NCBI GenBank assembly: GCA_913058405.1
Contig: CAJXRC010000014.1
Location: 1-41,756, forward strand
Source: an uncultured Colwellia sp.
Lineage (GTDB): Bacteria; Pseudomonadota; Gammaproteobacteria; Enterobacterales; Alteromonadaceae
Length of the DNA: 41,756 nt
Reading direction: 5' to 3'
A program made the position numbers and the translations under genes. This document shows positions 25,596-34,611 of this stretch, one piece after another. Under the pieces are notes generated by a model that saw only the letters and a program-made list of their open reading frames with translations, made no database searches and was not told where the DNA came from. The stretch's first letter is position 1. The number at the start of each line of letters is the position of its first letter.

Positions 25596-26924
25596 GTGCA
25601 AGAAATAATTGTCGATAGTGGTGATATTGAATTCCTAACCACGCCTAAAGAATATAAGCAGCAGTTGTTGTCCCTTATTGAGAGCGCACGCCAGCGTATT
25701 TTCATTACTGCTTTATATCTGCAAGATGATGAGGCGGGTAGAGAGATCCTCCATGCCTTATACCAAGCGAAAGCTAACTTCCCAACGATGGAAATCAATG
25801 TCTTTGTTGATTTTAACCGTGGCCAACGTGGCTTAATTGGTGAAAAGGCAAGCTTAGGTAATCGTGCGCTTTATTTGAAATTAGCACATGAATACCCACA
25901 TACGGTTAATGTTTATGGTGTAGCAGTTAAGCGTAAAGAAGTCTTTGGAGTTTTGCACCTAAAAGGCATGGTGTTCGATGAGAAGCTTTTCTATACTGGC
26001 GCAAGTATCAATGATATTTACCTTCATCAAGGCGAGCGATACCGTTTAGATCGCTACTGCACTATCAATAGTGCCGTATTAGCCAATAGTTTTTGCCATT
26101 ACTTATCTGATACTTTTATCAAATCAGGCTTAGCGCCACTACTTAATCAAGAATGGTTACCTGATGCTATAGAGCAAAAGAAAAACCTAGTCGCATTAAA
26201 ACTTAAATTAAAAAATTCTCACTATATCACTGCACAACAGCAAAGGCTTAGCCAATCAAAACTCGTGAGTGATAAAACCTTTATTACACCGTTAGTAGGT
26301 TTTGGTCGCCGTAAAAACGAGCTTAATCGAGCTACTCGTCATTTAGTACAAAAAGCCGATGATAATATGGTGCTGTTTACACCTTATTTTAATCTGCCTC
26401 ATTCTCTTGCTAAAGATGTGATTAGAGCACTGAAACGTGGTGTTAAAACAACCGTAGTTGTAGGTGATAAAACAGCGAATGACTTCTTTATTGGCAACGA
26501 TGAAGATTTCAGTACTATAGGTATAATTCCTTACGTTTATGAAATGTTGCTTAAGCGCTTTGTTAAGCGTTATCAGAATTTTATTGACCAAGGTTTATTG
26601 AATATCCATTTATGGAAAGACAAAGATAATAGCTTCCACCTTAAAGGGTTACGCGTTGATGATCGTTATCATTTAATCACGGGCAGTAATTTAAACCCCC
26701 GAGCTTGGGCACTAGATTTAGAAAATGGTTTACTTGTTGACGATGTTAATAAGCAGCTTTTACAAAAAACGGATGATGAACTGGTCGGAATTTTAGTTAA
26801 TACCACTAAAGTGTCGCATTTCTCTGATATCGAATCAGTAGAAGACTATCCTGAAAAGCCTCAGAAGTTATTGAAAAAAATCCGTGTTGCTCAAATAGAT
26901 AGAGTATTGAAGCGATTTTTATAA
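25596..26924 (+). CDS. pssA: CDP-diacylglycerol--serine O-phosphatidyltransferase (PLD family)
   Basis: A 442-residue phosphatidylserine synthase of the phospholipase D superfamily, as in E. coli. Two HKD motifs are present: LHLKGMVFDEKLFYTGASIN (His121) and FHLKGLRVDDRYHLITGSNL (His348). The enzyme makes phosphatidylserine from CDP-diacylglycerol and serine, the first committed step to phosphatidylethanolamine, at the inner face of the membrane with no membrane helix of its own. The start is GTG at 25596, needed for the conserved N-terminus (QEIIVDSGDIEFLTTPKEYK). It converges with the BamA-like gene across 85 bp. Confidence 0.95.
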   Translation: MQEIIVDSGDIEFLTTPKEYKQQLLSLIESARQRIFITALYLQDDEAGREILHALYQAKANFPTMEINVFVDFNRGQRGLIGEKASLGNRALYLKLAHEYPHTVNVYGVAVKRKEVFGVLHLKGMVFDEKLFYTGASINDIYLHQGERYRLDRYCTINSAVLANSFCHYLSDTFIKSGLAPLLNQEWLPDAIEQKKNLVALKLKLKNSHYITAQQQRLSQSKLVSDKTFITPLVGFGRRKNELNRATRHLVQKADDNMVLFTPYFNLPHSLAKDVIRALKRGVKTTVVVGDKTANDFFIGNDEDFSTIGIIPYVYEMLLKRFVKRYQNFIDQGLLNIHLWKDKDNSFHLKGLRVDDRYHLITGSNLNPRAWALDLENGLLVDDVNKQLLQKTDDELVGILVNTTKVSHFSDIESVEDYPEKPQKLLKKIRVAQIDRVLKRFL

Positions 26925-27009
26925 CCGACATTCATTGAAGTAAGAACCTTCTTTAGTTAAAGGTATTGTTAAAGATATTGTTAGAGAGGGATAGCTACTG
27001 AAAATATCA

Positions 27010-28788
27010 TTAGAATGACTTTTTCGCCTGCACTCTAATTTCAAAGCCATTAACTTCGGGGTTATCACTTTGTGGAAAAGCAAAGTCGATATGAATGATG
27101 GGATGGTTACCGCCTGAATGTGGGGAATGTAGTCTCAAACCAAGCCCCGCAGAGCCTAACCAACCTTCTTCTATGTTTTTCACTGTTGACTCACCATAGG
27201 TTCGACCCGTATCGACAAAAGCTACACCGGCTAAATCAAACAGTTTAAAAAGATTTATTGCTGGATAGTATCTGATTTCAGAAGTAACTTTAACGCTATC
27301 TTGTCCGTGCTGATATTGTAGTGGAAAGCCACGTAAACCCGTATTGCCTCCCATAGTTACTGGTTGGTCAAGGTATTGATTTTTACTGACAACATTGGTA
27401 TTACTTAAATAAAACCCCCAGTTTTTATTTAATTGATAAAAATACTCCCCGCTAAGTCTTACCAATAAACGACTGTCTCTTTGTTGATAAATGTCATTTG
27501 CTAATGAGAAGTCAAGCAGTAACAAGGAGTTATCATGCAGGTTGAAGCCCTTTTTTACTCGCATCTTCCATATAGTCCATGCGGAGTTCTCTTTATTGCC
27601 ATTGCCTATACCAAGACTTGAGTTAAGTTGCCAACCATGGTTGAAATCCTCTATTTGAGTGATCAAGTGTACATTGGTTAGCTTTCTAAAATCCTTTTCA
27701 ATATATTCAAAAGCTAACCATGGATAGAGTAAATCTCTATCTTCAGGTCTCACATCAGTCAGCACAGGATTGGATAAGTCGTCTTTCTCTTCATCAGAAA
27801 GCTCGGTGAAAGTATCTTTATCCTGTGTTATGCCAAATCGATATCTGAGTAAGCGGTTATCACTGTTAAAATTTAGCCAGGCATAACTTGCTTCTTTAAA
27901 GCTAACATCATGGCCAAATGCACTTTGGTCTTGATCATTTTGAAAAATGGTATCGTTGCGAGATTCTTCGTTAAAGCCTATATGATAAGCTGTCTTGGTA
28001 TGAAAACCGGCAAAAATTTTATGTAGAAATAAACTACGTTGTTGGCCATCATCATTATCGGCGAATCCTAATTTTACTGAGGTATTTTGTTTTTGAAAAA
28101 GTGGGATAGTGGCTACTAATTTGTAACCTGAACGCTGGGCGTTTCGGTACGATTCAATTTCGGTGTCTATGCCTAAGCCGAGTAAATTACGCTCTTTTAT
28201 TCCGAAGCTATAGGTGTTTATTCCGCCTTTACGACCAAAGCTAATGGTCGGCATAAGTGACCAATTATCCCAAGTGGTAATAGTGATATTCTCTACGTCT
28301 TCGTCACTGCTAACTTCTGCATCTCTAAGGTATTTCTGGCTACGTAAATGACGTTCCAGTTCAGCCATATCAGCAAAGGTCTTTGTACATTTTTTGATAA
28401 AGAAATTAGCTTCGTTTTCTAGCGTTATAATCTTGGTATCAATGTGGATGGCATTGGCCCAACGATGTAAAAAAGTAAAACCTTCTTCATTTTTATCGAA
28501 GATTGTTTGTGGTTTGAATATTATCTTTGGTTGACTGGTATCGCACAAAAACATATCTTCTGAAGGCTCAATATCTGTCGAATCTGAACTCATAGTTTTT
28601 TGTTCAGCAACGCGTTCGTTAGCCGATATTGTGGGGCAAACAATAGTTAATAATAAGCCAGCGACTAGCAATGAAAGTCGTCCAGCGAATACATCATCTC
28701 GCCAAGTAAGTGAGATTTTATTGTTAGATTTTGGCGATATGGCATTACATTGTTTTATTTTTTTTATGACTTTTAATAAAAACAGCAT
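27010..28788 (-). CDS. BamA/TamA family outer-membrane protein
   Basis: A 592-residue outer-membrane protein. A positively charged leader of about 35 residues precedes a hydrophobic stretch GRLSLLVAGLLLTIVCPTIS with cleavage likely near SANE, so the annotated start may be too early. Residues of about 90-165 contain one POTRA-like unit (ITLENEANFFIKKC ... LERHLRSQKYLRDAEV ... ITITTWDNWSLMPTISFGRK). The rest is a 16-strand barrel of the Omp85 type, with NTGLRGFPLQ (the barrel-lid RGF motif) and the end GLGLRLHSPHSGG, IHIDFAFP, EIRVQAKKSF. With a single POTRA it resembles small Omp85 or patatin-associated barrels more than BamA itself. No partner gene is adjacent. The function may be export or insertion of a protein or lipid. 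Confidence 0.82.
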   Translation of the reverse strand: MLFLLKVIKKIKQCNAISPKSNNKISLTWRDDVFAGRLSLLVAGLLLTIVCPTISANERVAEQKTMSSDSTDIEPSEDMFLCDTSQPKIIFKPQTIFDKNEEGFTFLHRWANAIHIDTKIITLENEANFFIKKCTKTFADMAELERHLRSQKYLRDAEVSSDEDVENITITTWDNWSLMPTISFGRKGGINTYSFGIKERNLLGLGIDTEIESYRNAQRSGYKLVATIPLFQKQNTSVKLGFADNDDGQQRSLFLHKIFAGFHTKTAYHIGFNEESRNDTIFQNDQDQSAFGHDVSFKEASYAWLNFNSDNRLLRYRFGITQDKDTFTELSDEEKDDLSNPVLTDVRPEDRDLLYPWLAFEYIEKDFRKLTNVHLITQIEDFNHGWQLNSSLGIGNGNKENSAWTIWKMRVKKGFNLHDNSLLLLDFSLANDIYQQRDSRLLVRLSGEYFYQLNKNWGFYLSNTNVVSKNQYLDQPVTMGGNTGLRGFPLQYQHGQDSVKVTSEIRYYPAINLFKLFDLAGVAFVDTGRTYGESTVKNIEEGWLGSAGLGLRLHSPHSGGNHPIIHIDFAFPQSDNPEVNGFEIRVQAKKSF

Positions 28789-28799
28789 CGCGTACCTAA

Positions 28800-29077
28800 A
28801 ATAAAGAAGTGATGAGTAATATGTTTATATATCACTCATTTAACTATAGCGTTAACAAACCACTTCAACATTATTTATTTAGTTTTTTGTTCTGTTCTCA
28901 GGGGATTTTTCAGTCTCAGTGTACTCAATTGTCACTTGTATTTATTGTTACACCAGCATGGAATAAATAATAATATCGCTTTGAACGAAATAATCACTTT
29001 AATCCAATATTCATGGGGATCCGCAAGAGTGTAGTGATTACATTAACAACTCATGTGGCTTGGGTATATAGGAAATA
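28800..29077. other. Non-coding AT-rich region
   Basis: The gap between the BamA-like gene and the repeat copy B holds no convincing gene. The promoter of the minus-strand gene should lie here. A stretch CTTGGGTATA at 29059-29068 is the complement of the end sequence of the TATACCCAAG family and could be a half-copy. Confidence 0.4.
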
Positions 29078-29236
29078 ATACCAATTCCATTAAGTTTGTG
29101 ATCTTGTTGTGCGTAGGAAAAATATTTCAAGGCAAGGCGCTCGATTGAGTAATAGCTGGCTATTGGGATTGAGAGCAACGCAGTCGTGAAGTATTTTAAC
29201 CAGCACAAGTGGGCAATAATTTAATGGAATTGGTAT
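29078..29236 (+). mobile_element. 157-bp MITE-like repeat, copy B
   Basis: The core 29079-29235 is 157 bp with perfect 16-bp terminal inverted repeats counted with one more base on each side (ATACCAATTCCATTAA at 29078-29093, complement at 29221-29236). It is a reverse-complement relative of 12863-13019, the copy inside the bufferin operon. No open reading frame. Intact termini suggest that this copy is the younger one. Confidence 0.8.
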
Positions 29237-29402
29237 AAACAGCAAATAGATGATCAAGGCTCTTTTATTTATATCATGCTAATATTTATGAAATTTCTAT
29301 AAAGTTAAGATAGTATATCTTATCAATAAAATTAATATTTGCTGCCCTTATACCCATTACGATTCAAAGAGCAGTTTAACTAATCGCCATAAAAGGTTAA
29401 TT

Positions 29403-29798
29403 ATGTTCAGTGAAAAAATGATGCCACAGTTCAGTGATACGGATGCTTTAGGGCATATTAACAATACTAAACCACCTGTTTGGTTTGAAGGCGGACGTGT
29501 TCCTATATTTAGGTTTTTCACTCCTGATTTGGACCCGAAGAAATGGCAGCTTATCATTGCTAAAATAGAAGTCTCTTATCACGGACAACTATTTTATGGT
29601 CAAGAAGTTGAGATCAGAACATTCGTTAGCCGAATTGGTGGTGCCTCGTTTGATGTTTATCAAGAGCTTTGGCAACATGGTGAGAAATGTGTGTCGGGAA
29701 CGGCTGCCATGGTAAATTTTGATTATGAAACTCAAAGCTCTAAAAAAATATCTGATGAGATTCGTGCCCAATTAACTGAACACCTTATCGAATTATAA
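29403..29798 (+). CDS. Acyl-CoA thioesterase (4HBT hotdog fold)
   Basis: A 131-residue hotdog-fold thioesterase of the YbgC/FadM type. The signature Asp lies in FSDTDALGHINNTKPPVWFE, followed by the central helix and the strand WQLIIAKIEVSYHGQLFYGQ with EVEIRTFVSRIGGASFDVYQ. It probably hydrolyses an acyl-CoA to free acid and CoA in the cytosol; chain length is unknown. ATG 29403 is preceded by AAAGG. A second, diverged protein of the same kind is encoded at 39751-40128. Confidence 0.9.
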   Translation: MFSEKMMPQFSDTDALGHINNTKPPVWFEGGRVPIFRFFTPDLDPKKWQLIIAKIEVSYHGQLFYGQEVEIRTFVSRIGGASFDVYQELWQHGEKCVSGTAAMVNFDYETQSSKKISDEIRAQLTEHLIEL

Positions 29799-30156
29799 AG
29801 CTTTCATTTTTTAGTTTTTGAGCTCATTTATTGCAAACCTGTTAATGCAAGATTAACTTTAACTGGTAAGGGCTCAAAATTTTAGCGGCAGCTACTAATT
29901 ATCAGTGATAACAATTAATTAGTAGGCAATATCTTCGCCGTATTTAGACACTGATTTTCATATGTCATTTAGTTCGGTATTTTTAAAAGAGATTAAAATA
30001 AAATAATTGAGCTTTTAACAAAAAATCACTCGAATTTGATCGCTGCTCACTATAGAATTACCCCCTTAAACTAAATTTCAAAGACACACTTTCTTTCTAC
30101 TTAAATAGAAAAAGAAATGACGTACGTCTTAATAGCTCAATTAATAGGATATTTTC
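29799..30156. other. Non-coding region before ssb
   Basis: About 360 bp without a convincing reading frame. It should contain the ssb promoter. In many gammaproteobacteria ssb is divergent from uvrA; here a thioesterase gene sits upstream on the same strand instead. I can point to no clear LexA box or sigma-70 pair. Confidence 0.4.
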
Positions 30157-30861
30157 ATGGCGGGTGTAAATAAAGTAATCATAGTAGGTAACTTAGGTAA
30201 AGATCCTGAGGTACGTTTTATGCCAAATGGTGGTGCAGTAGCAAATATTACTGTTGCAACGTCAGACTCATGGAAAGACAAACAAACTGGTGAGCAGAAA
30301 GAAAAAACAGAATGGCATCGTGTTGTTATGTTTGGAAAACTTGCTGAAATTGCTGGTGAATACTTGAAAAAAGGTTCAAAAGTATATCTTGAAGGATCTT
30401 TGCAAACGCGTAAGTGGACCAACCAACAAGGTCAAGATCAATACACTACTGAAATTGTATTACAGGGTTTTAATGGCGTAATGCAAATGTTAGATGGTAA
30501 GTCGTCTCAAGGCCAAGGCGGTGGCTTTGCTAATCAAGGACAACAGCAAAGTGGTGGCTTCCAACAACAAGCTCCACAGCAGTCAGGTGGATTTTCTAAC
30601 CAGCCAGCTCAACAAGGTGGGTTTTCTAACCAAGGACAGCAAGCAAAAGCACCAGCACAACAAGGTGGCTTTGCGCAGCAGCAACAAGCACCAGCACAAC
30701 AAGGTGGTTTTGCTCCGCAGCAGCAAGCACCAGCACAACAAGGTGGCTTTGCTCCTCAACAACAAGCACCAGCACAACAGGGTGGTTATCAGCAACAGCA
30801 AGCACCTAAAGTGAACCCACAAGAACCATCAATTGATTTTGATGATGATATCCCTTTCTAG
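30157..30861 (+). CDS. ssb: Single-stranded DNA-binding protein
   Basis: A 234-residue SSB, longer than the usual 175-180 because of its linker. The OB-fold spans residues 1 to about 110 ([60 protein letters not shown]). The linker is rich in Gln, Gly, Ala and Pro and contains a tandem 13-residue unit [13 protein letters not shown]. The conserved tip DFDDDIPF binds repair and replication partners. A stem-loop terminator follows, and directly after it comes the recombinase module. Confidence 0.97.
   Translation: MAGVNKVIIVGNLGKDPEVRFMPNGGAVANITVATSDSWKDKQTGEQKEKTEWHRVVMFGKLAEIAGEYLKKGSKVYLEGSLQTRKWTNQQGQDQYTTEIVLQGFNGVMQMLDGKSSQGQGGGFANQGQQQSGGFQQQAPQQSGGFSNQPAQQGGFSNQGQQAKAPAQQGGFAQQQQAPAQQGGFAPQQQAPAQQGGFAPQQQAPAQQGGYQQQQAPKVNPQEPSIDFDDDIPF
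30649..30801 (+). repeat. Tandem 39-bp repeat in the SSB linker
   Basis: Three units of 39 bp (30649-30687, 30688-30726, 30727-30765) and a shortened fourth of 36 bp (30766-30801), each starting GCACCAGCACAACA and encoding [13 protein letters not shown] or a close variant. Units differ mostly at third positions, so the repeat number may vary between strains. Confidence 0.85.
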
Positions 30862-30911
30862 GCTTCCGGTTGTTCTTTTTGTAAAGACACCTTAAAGTAA
30901 AAATATATAAG

Positions 30912-30935
30912 ACCTCGTTAATACGGGGTTTTTTT
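30912..30935 (+). terminator. Rho-independent terminator of ssb
   Basis: ACCTCG and CGGGGT pair (one G-U) around a 6-nt loop and are followed by a run of seven T. It lies 50 bp after the ssb stop and 85 bp before the first recombinase gene, which is therefore insulated from ssb. Confidence 0.85.
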
Positions 30936-31020
30936 ATATTTATTTGAAAATTTAGGTTGAACATCCTAATCAACTCATTATAGTAGGTTCATATGTATGT
31001 AAAATGTTAAATGGTGATTC

Positions 31021-32286
31021 ATGGAGTATAAGGCTAAATCCTTCAAAATTGACGATACAGGTGAAAGGGCAATATTGATTGTTGATGATTTGGGTATGCC
31101 AGTAGATATGCCTAGTCGGTATTTATTAAGGAAACGTGAACCACTAGCTACTAGAACAGTACATAACCTTGCAAAAAATGTTTGTCAATTATATCGCTGG
31201 GCTGACGAACTTGGTGCTGATATAGAAGAACGCATTAAGCTAGGGCATATTTTTGGTATAACTGAAATAGATTCGCTAGTGAACTATCTTTCGAAAAATC
31301 GTAGGCAGGTACTAAAACAAGAATTAAACAGTAAAGAAAATATTGTTGAGTTTGCTGGTTATGTTTCTGGCTCAATGCTAAAGCAGAAAATTGATGCAGT
31401 AAAAAACTATTTTACATGGTTAGGAAATTTAGCTATTGAAAACAGACTAATAACAGACCCATATTATGCTGCAATAGGACCAGCAATTAAAGATTTAAAT
31501 GAGCAGCTTGATGCTAGAAAAACAAGTTCACAAAGTAAGCCGCGCGTAGGGTTAACGGAAGTTGAGCAGCAATATCTTCTTGATGTTACGCATCCAGAAA
31601 ATTTAAAAAATCCATTTGAGTTAAGAACTAGAGTTCGGAATCACCTAATATTGAAGCTTTGGCTGATGTGTGGGGTCCGATTAGGTGAGCTATTAGCACT
31701 TAAAACAGAAAATTGTCACTTGATAGGTGACTCTCCGTACCTTTATTTTGGGCATAATATTACTAAAGAAAAAGATCCTCGCCCGATACCTCCTGATGCA
31801 AAAACATTACCACGTAAAATATATATTACTCCATCGTTAGCGAATGATGTTGATAGTTATATCATGAATGAGAGAAAAGCTCGTGGCAGAGAAGCTAGAA
31901 AGGCTGCTTCATATGTATTCTTAAATACGTATGTTAAACCATCACCAATGTCTGAAGGAGCTATTTATCATATGACTAGCTTACTAAAAGATAAGTTTCC
32001 AGACCACCTTGCTAACCTTCACCCTCACCGATTAAGACATACATTTAATGACAATTTGGTTTTAACTTTTGCCGACAGTATGGGGGAAGAGGAATTCTTA
32101 AATTTACAACGTTGGTTAAATGGTTGGTGTGATACAAGTAGTGAAGGAGGAACTTATACCCATAGATCTCAAGAAATACGTGTTCAGAGGTGCCTAACAA
32201 CTTTACAGGATAATATTCTAGAGGGTAATTGGAAAAAGGAAAGTAGATCTGATATCTCCACATATGATGAAGATATTTCTTTCTAA
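31021..32286 (+). CDS. Tyrosine recombinase (IntA-like)
   Basis: A 421-residue site-specific recombinase. The N-terminal half is a core-binding helical domain (TVHNLAKNVCQLYRWADELG). The catalytic domain has Arg220 in CGVRLGELLAL, the box H-x-x-R at His336-Arg339 in HPHRLRHTFNDN, a Trp at 369 in the usual H/W position and Tyr379 in GGTYTHRS, so all active-site residues are there. It is the first of three recombinase genes in a row and lies next to the ssb terminator, hence probably near one end of the mobile element. In order and size it matches IntA of strand-biased circularizing elements or TnpA of Tn554-like transposons. That match is from memory of gene order, not a search. Confidence 0.88.
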   Translation: MEYKAKSFKIDDTGERAILIVDDLGMPVDMPSRYLLRKREPLATRTVHNLAKNVCQLYRWADELGADIEERIKLGHIFGITEIDSLVNYLSKNRRQVLKQELNSKENIVEFAGYVSGSMLKQKIDAVKNYFTWLGNLAIENRLITDPYYAAIGPAIKDLNEQLDARKTSSQSKPRVGLTEVEQQYLLDVTHPENLKNPFELRTRVRNHLILKLWLMCGVRLGELLALKTENCHLIGDSPYLYFGHNITKEKDPRPIPPDAKTLPRKIYITPSLANDVDSYIMNERKARGREARKAASYVFLNTYVKPSPMSEGAIYHMTSLLKDKFPDHLANLHPHRLRHTFNDNLVLTFADSMGEEEFLNLQRWLNGWCDTSSEGGTYTHRSQEIRVQRCLTTLQDNILEGNWKKESRSDISTYDEDISF

Positions 32287-33012
32287 CCTTTAGTTGCGGT
32301 GTTCATAAATATTAATTTAGATACGCCAAATTACGCAGCGGCTACCATTTGTATTGTTCAAATTCCAAACAAGCAGTCGATATGCTCTATTTTCACAATC
32401 TTGCTGTTGACTCCCTGTTAAATAATTCCATATGAATATGATGAAGTCGATGCCCGCACTAGTTTTTTGTGTTATGTTTATCAAACCTTTGCAGGAAGGG
32501 TATAAGTTTAGGCCTCTATATCACTTTTGCACTGCTTCGAAAAGCATTGGGTAGTACCAAAAAATTTCATATGTATGAATTCATTCAGAATGATAACAGT
32601 GGACTGGTATGCTCAATTTATCTCAATTCAAAAGACGACTCCCAAATACTACTTCAGTGCTGTGGCTTTGCGCGACTATTGAGACTAATAATAACTCTAA
32701 GTTTTATGTCATAAGCCCTGAAGATCAATACAATTTATCATGCGCTCTGATGGAGCTCTATCAAGAAGAAATCAAAGACATCGCCATTGACATGGTAACC
32801 AGTGATGAGCTCATCAAAGCACCTAACGAAGAAAAATATCATAGTCGCGGCTACTATTTTTTCTTTCTAACGCTAGCTAAATATTCACCTCCTATTAGAC
32901 CCCATTAGTTATCGATTAAACCACTCTCGATTTAAATTGCGGGTATGTGCGGCGATATATTGACAGTTAATGCATCACCAGTGCGTAGCGCTTGAATATA
33001 ATTAGGTTCAAA
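32287..33012. other. Gap between first and second recombinase genes
   Basis: About 730 bp separate genes that in related modules are close together. It holds one possible small gene (32609-32908) and otherwise AT-rich sequence. TTCATATGTATG occurs here (32566-32577) and also before intA (30988-30999), a 12-bp match of uncertain value. Decay of a former gene or an insertion is possible. Confidence 0.4.
32609..32908 (+). CDS. Hypothetical protein or gene remnant
   Basis: A possible 99-residue protein that I do not recognise. From about residue 25 on it looks protein-like (KFYVISPEDQYNLSCALMEL, then YQEEIKDIAIDMVTSDELI), but the first part is odd and no ribosome site is evident before ATG 32609; a stop codon lies just upstream in frame. 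Overlapping frames in the same place also stay open for up to 80 codons, so this could be the 3' part of a frameshifted gene or not a gene at all. Confidence 0.3.
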   Translation: MLNLSQFKRRLPNTTSVLWLCATIETNNNSKFYVISPEDQYNLSCALMELYQEEIKDIAIDMVTSDELIKAPNEEKYHSRGYYFFFLTLAKYSPPIRPH

Positions 33013-34611
33013 ATGACAAATGAATTAATAATAAATAAGCCAATTTTTGATTTTAAACTTAAAGAACTTTACCCATATGAGCCAATATTTACTGAGAGCC
33101 AAATACAGGGGCGTAGTCGAATAATAGATACATCACATGAACAATGGGATATAGGTGAAACAGGAACTATTACACTAAATTTTTTTCTAGTCGAAGCATC
33201 AAATGAAGAATTATTAGACCAAATGAAATATGTAATTGGATGGTTTGTAAAGTCAAAAAGTCCAAGTCATTCATTCTCTATATTTAATGAAGTAACAAAA
33301 TTTATAAATTCATGCGACTCTTTTGATGATGAATCAGGAGAAGATTTAGCTGATGCATTATCAGATGAAATACTATATTACTTTGTTAATAACCGTAAGC
33401 AACATGATGAGAAATCCCTAAATTGTATACGGCAATGGTATCAACAAGGTACTAAATTGAAACTACTTATGTTTCAAAAACCTGTTGCTAATGCCCTGAA
33501 TGAATTGAAACTAAAAGGCAATGTGAAGGGGCTTGATATTCTCGTATATATTAAAGGTAAAAGTCCACTTAATTCAAATCAACTTGATGATCTTCGCCAG
33601 TTGTTACAGGAATATGGAAGTACATTTCAAGTTGGGCAAGCTAATTATTGGCGTTTAGTCGCCACATGGATTTTTATTACATTAGGTGTACGTCCTTTGC
33701 AGTTACGCTTAATGATGGCGATTGATCTAGCGGTAAATATAGATAAAGAGACAGGGCGAAAGACTTACATTTTAAATGTGCCATCAGTAAAGAAAAGATA
33801 TGAGTTCCCAAGGAGCCAATTTAGAACAAGACCTATACCTGCCTTTTTAGGGGAAATGTTGCAAAAATTGAAAGATTATAATATTCAATGGATAGCTGAA
33901 AATAATTACCCTATTGATTCAAATGAAATCCCCTTGTTTATGCCAACAACAGGCCATAGCAAACGTAAAAGTAATTCTAGACACGTAATGTTTAAAAACG
34001 TTTATAGCTCAGATTCAATTTCAACTGCGCCTAAGTTACTTTTAAAGCAACTTAATAAATATCAAGTTGAATCAGGAAGAGACACTTTTAATCATAAGTT
34101 AACTCCACGTCGCCTCAGAAAAACATTTGCTACTCATGCCGCCGCTTGTGGAACTCCTGCAATGCTTCTTATGGAACTATTGGACCATGAAGATATGCAG
34201 CATGTGATGATTTATTATAAATTAGGAGCTAATTTCGCCAATAAAATTGACCAAGTATATCGTGATCAGTTTGGATCTATTTTTGAGTATTTTAAAGGGG
34301 AAATTACTTTAAAGGAATTGAACGAGACTAATAAAAATGAACAAGTATTTGGCCCTGCTGGCCTACGTCGTTTAGTTGGTATTGGCTTTTGTGGCAAAGA
34401 TAAATTATGTCGATTAGCCCCTCCTTATTCATGCTATACATGCCGTAAATTTGAAGCTTGTAATGATAAAAAGCTTCATGAAAATGTACTTGATGTCATG
34501 CTTGATGATGTTATACAGCTATTTGGTGAGGCAGCAGCACCAGAAAAGTATGAAGTAGATCATATAAAAGCTTGCCGCTCTCTGATTCAACAATTGGGGG
34601 GAAGTAAATGA
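33013..34611 (+). CDS. Tyrosine recombinase-fold protein (Tfp/TnpB-like)
   Basis: A 532-residue protein; ATG 33013 has AGG upstream, while a TTG at 32992 is also in frame. The catalytic domain shows Arg227 in LGVRPLQLRLM, then PRRLRKTFATHAA, where the His of the H-x-x-R box is replaced by Arg366 but Arg369 is kept, then His392 in LLDHEDMQHV and Tyr401/402 in VMIYYKLG. So only one of the usual residues is changed. After the fold comes a cysteine cluster FCGKDKLC plus YSCYTCRKFEAC, probably a zinc site. It overlaps the next gene by 4 bp (ATGA). Its size and position fit Tfp of SE elements. Whether it cuts DNA or helps the other recombinases is not known. Confidence 0.8.
   Translation: MTNELIINKPIFDFKLKELYPYEPIFTESQIQGRSRIIDTSHEQWDIGETGTITLNFFLVEASNEELLDQMKYVIGWFVKSKSPSHSFSIFNEVTKFINSCDSFDDESGEDLADALSDEILYYFVNNRKQHDEKSLNCIRQWYQQGTKLKLLMFQKPVANALNELKLKGNVKGLDILVYIKGKSPLNSNQLDDLRQLLQEYGSTFQVGQANYWRLVATWIFITLGVRPLQLRLMMAIDLAVNIDKETGRKTYILNVPSVKKRYEFPRSQFRTRPIPAFLGEMLQKLKDYNIQWIAENNYPIDSNEIPLFMPTTGHSKRKSNSRHVMFKNVYSSDSISTAPKLLLKQLNKYQVESGRDTFNHKLTPRRLRKTFATHAAACGTPAMLLMELLDHEDMQHVMIYYKLGANFANKIDQVYRDQFGSIFEYFKGEITLKELNETNKNEQVFGPAGLRRLVGIGFCGKDKLCRLAPPYSCYTCRKFEACNDKKLHENVLDVMLDDVIQLFGEAAAPEKYEVDHIKACRSLIQQLGGSK

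Noticed and set aside
30566-30822. Long overlapping frames on both strands in the ssb linker region
   Set aside because: They arise from the repeated Gln/Gly codons of the SSB linker read in other frames; composition is low-complexity and there are no ribosome sites.
30988-30999. TTCATATGTATG shared with 32566-32577, and ACATATGAA near 37533, as possible element ends
   Set aside because: The matches are only 9-12 bp in AT-rich DNA, not placed symmetrically around the module, and no flanking duplication could be seen. Not enough to call attachment sites.
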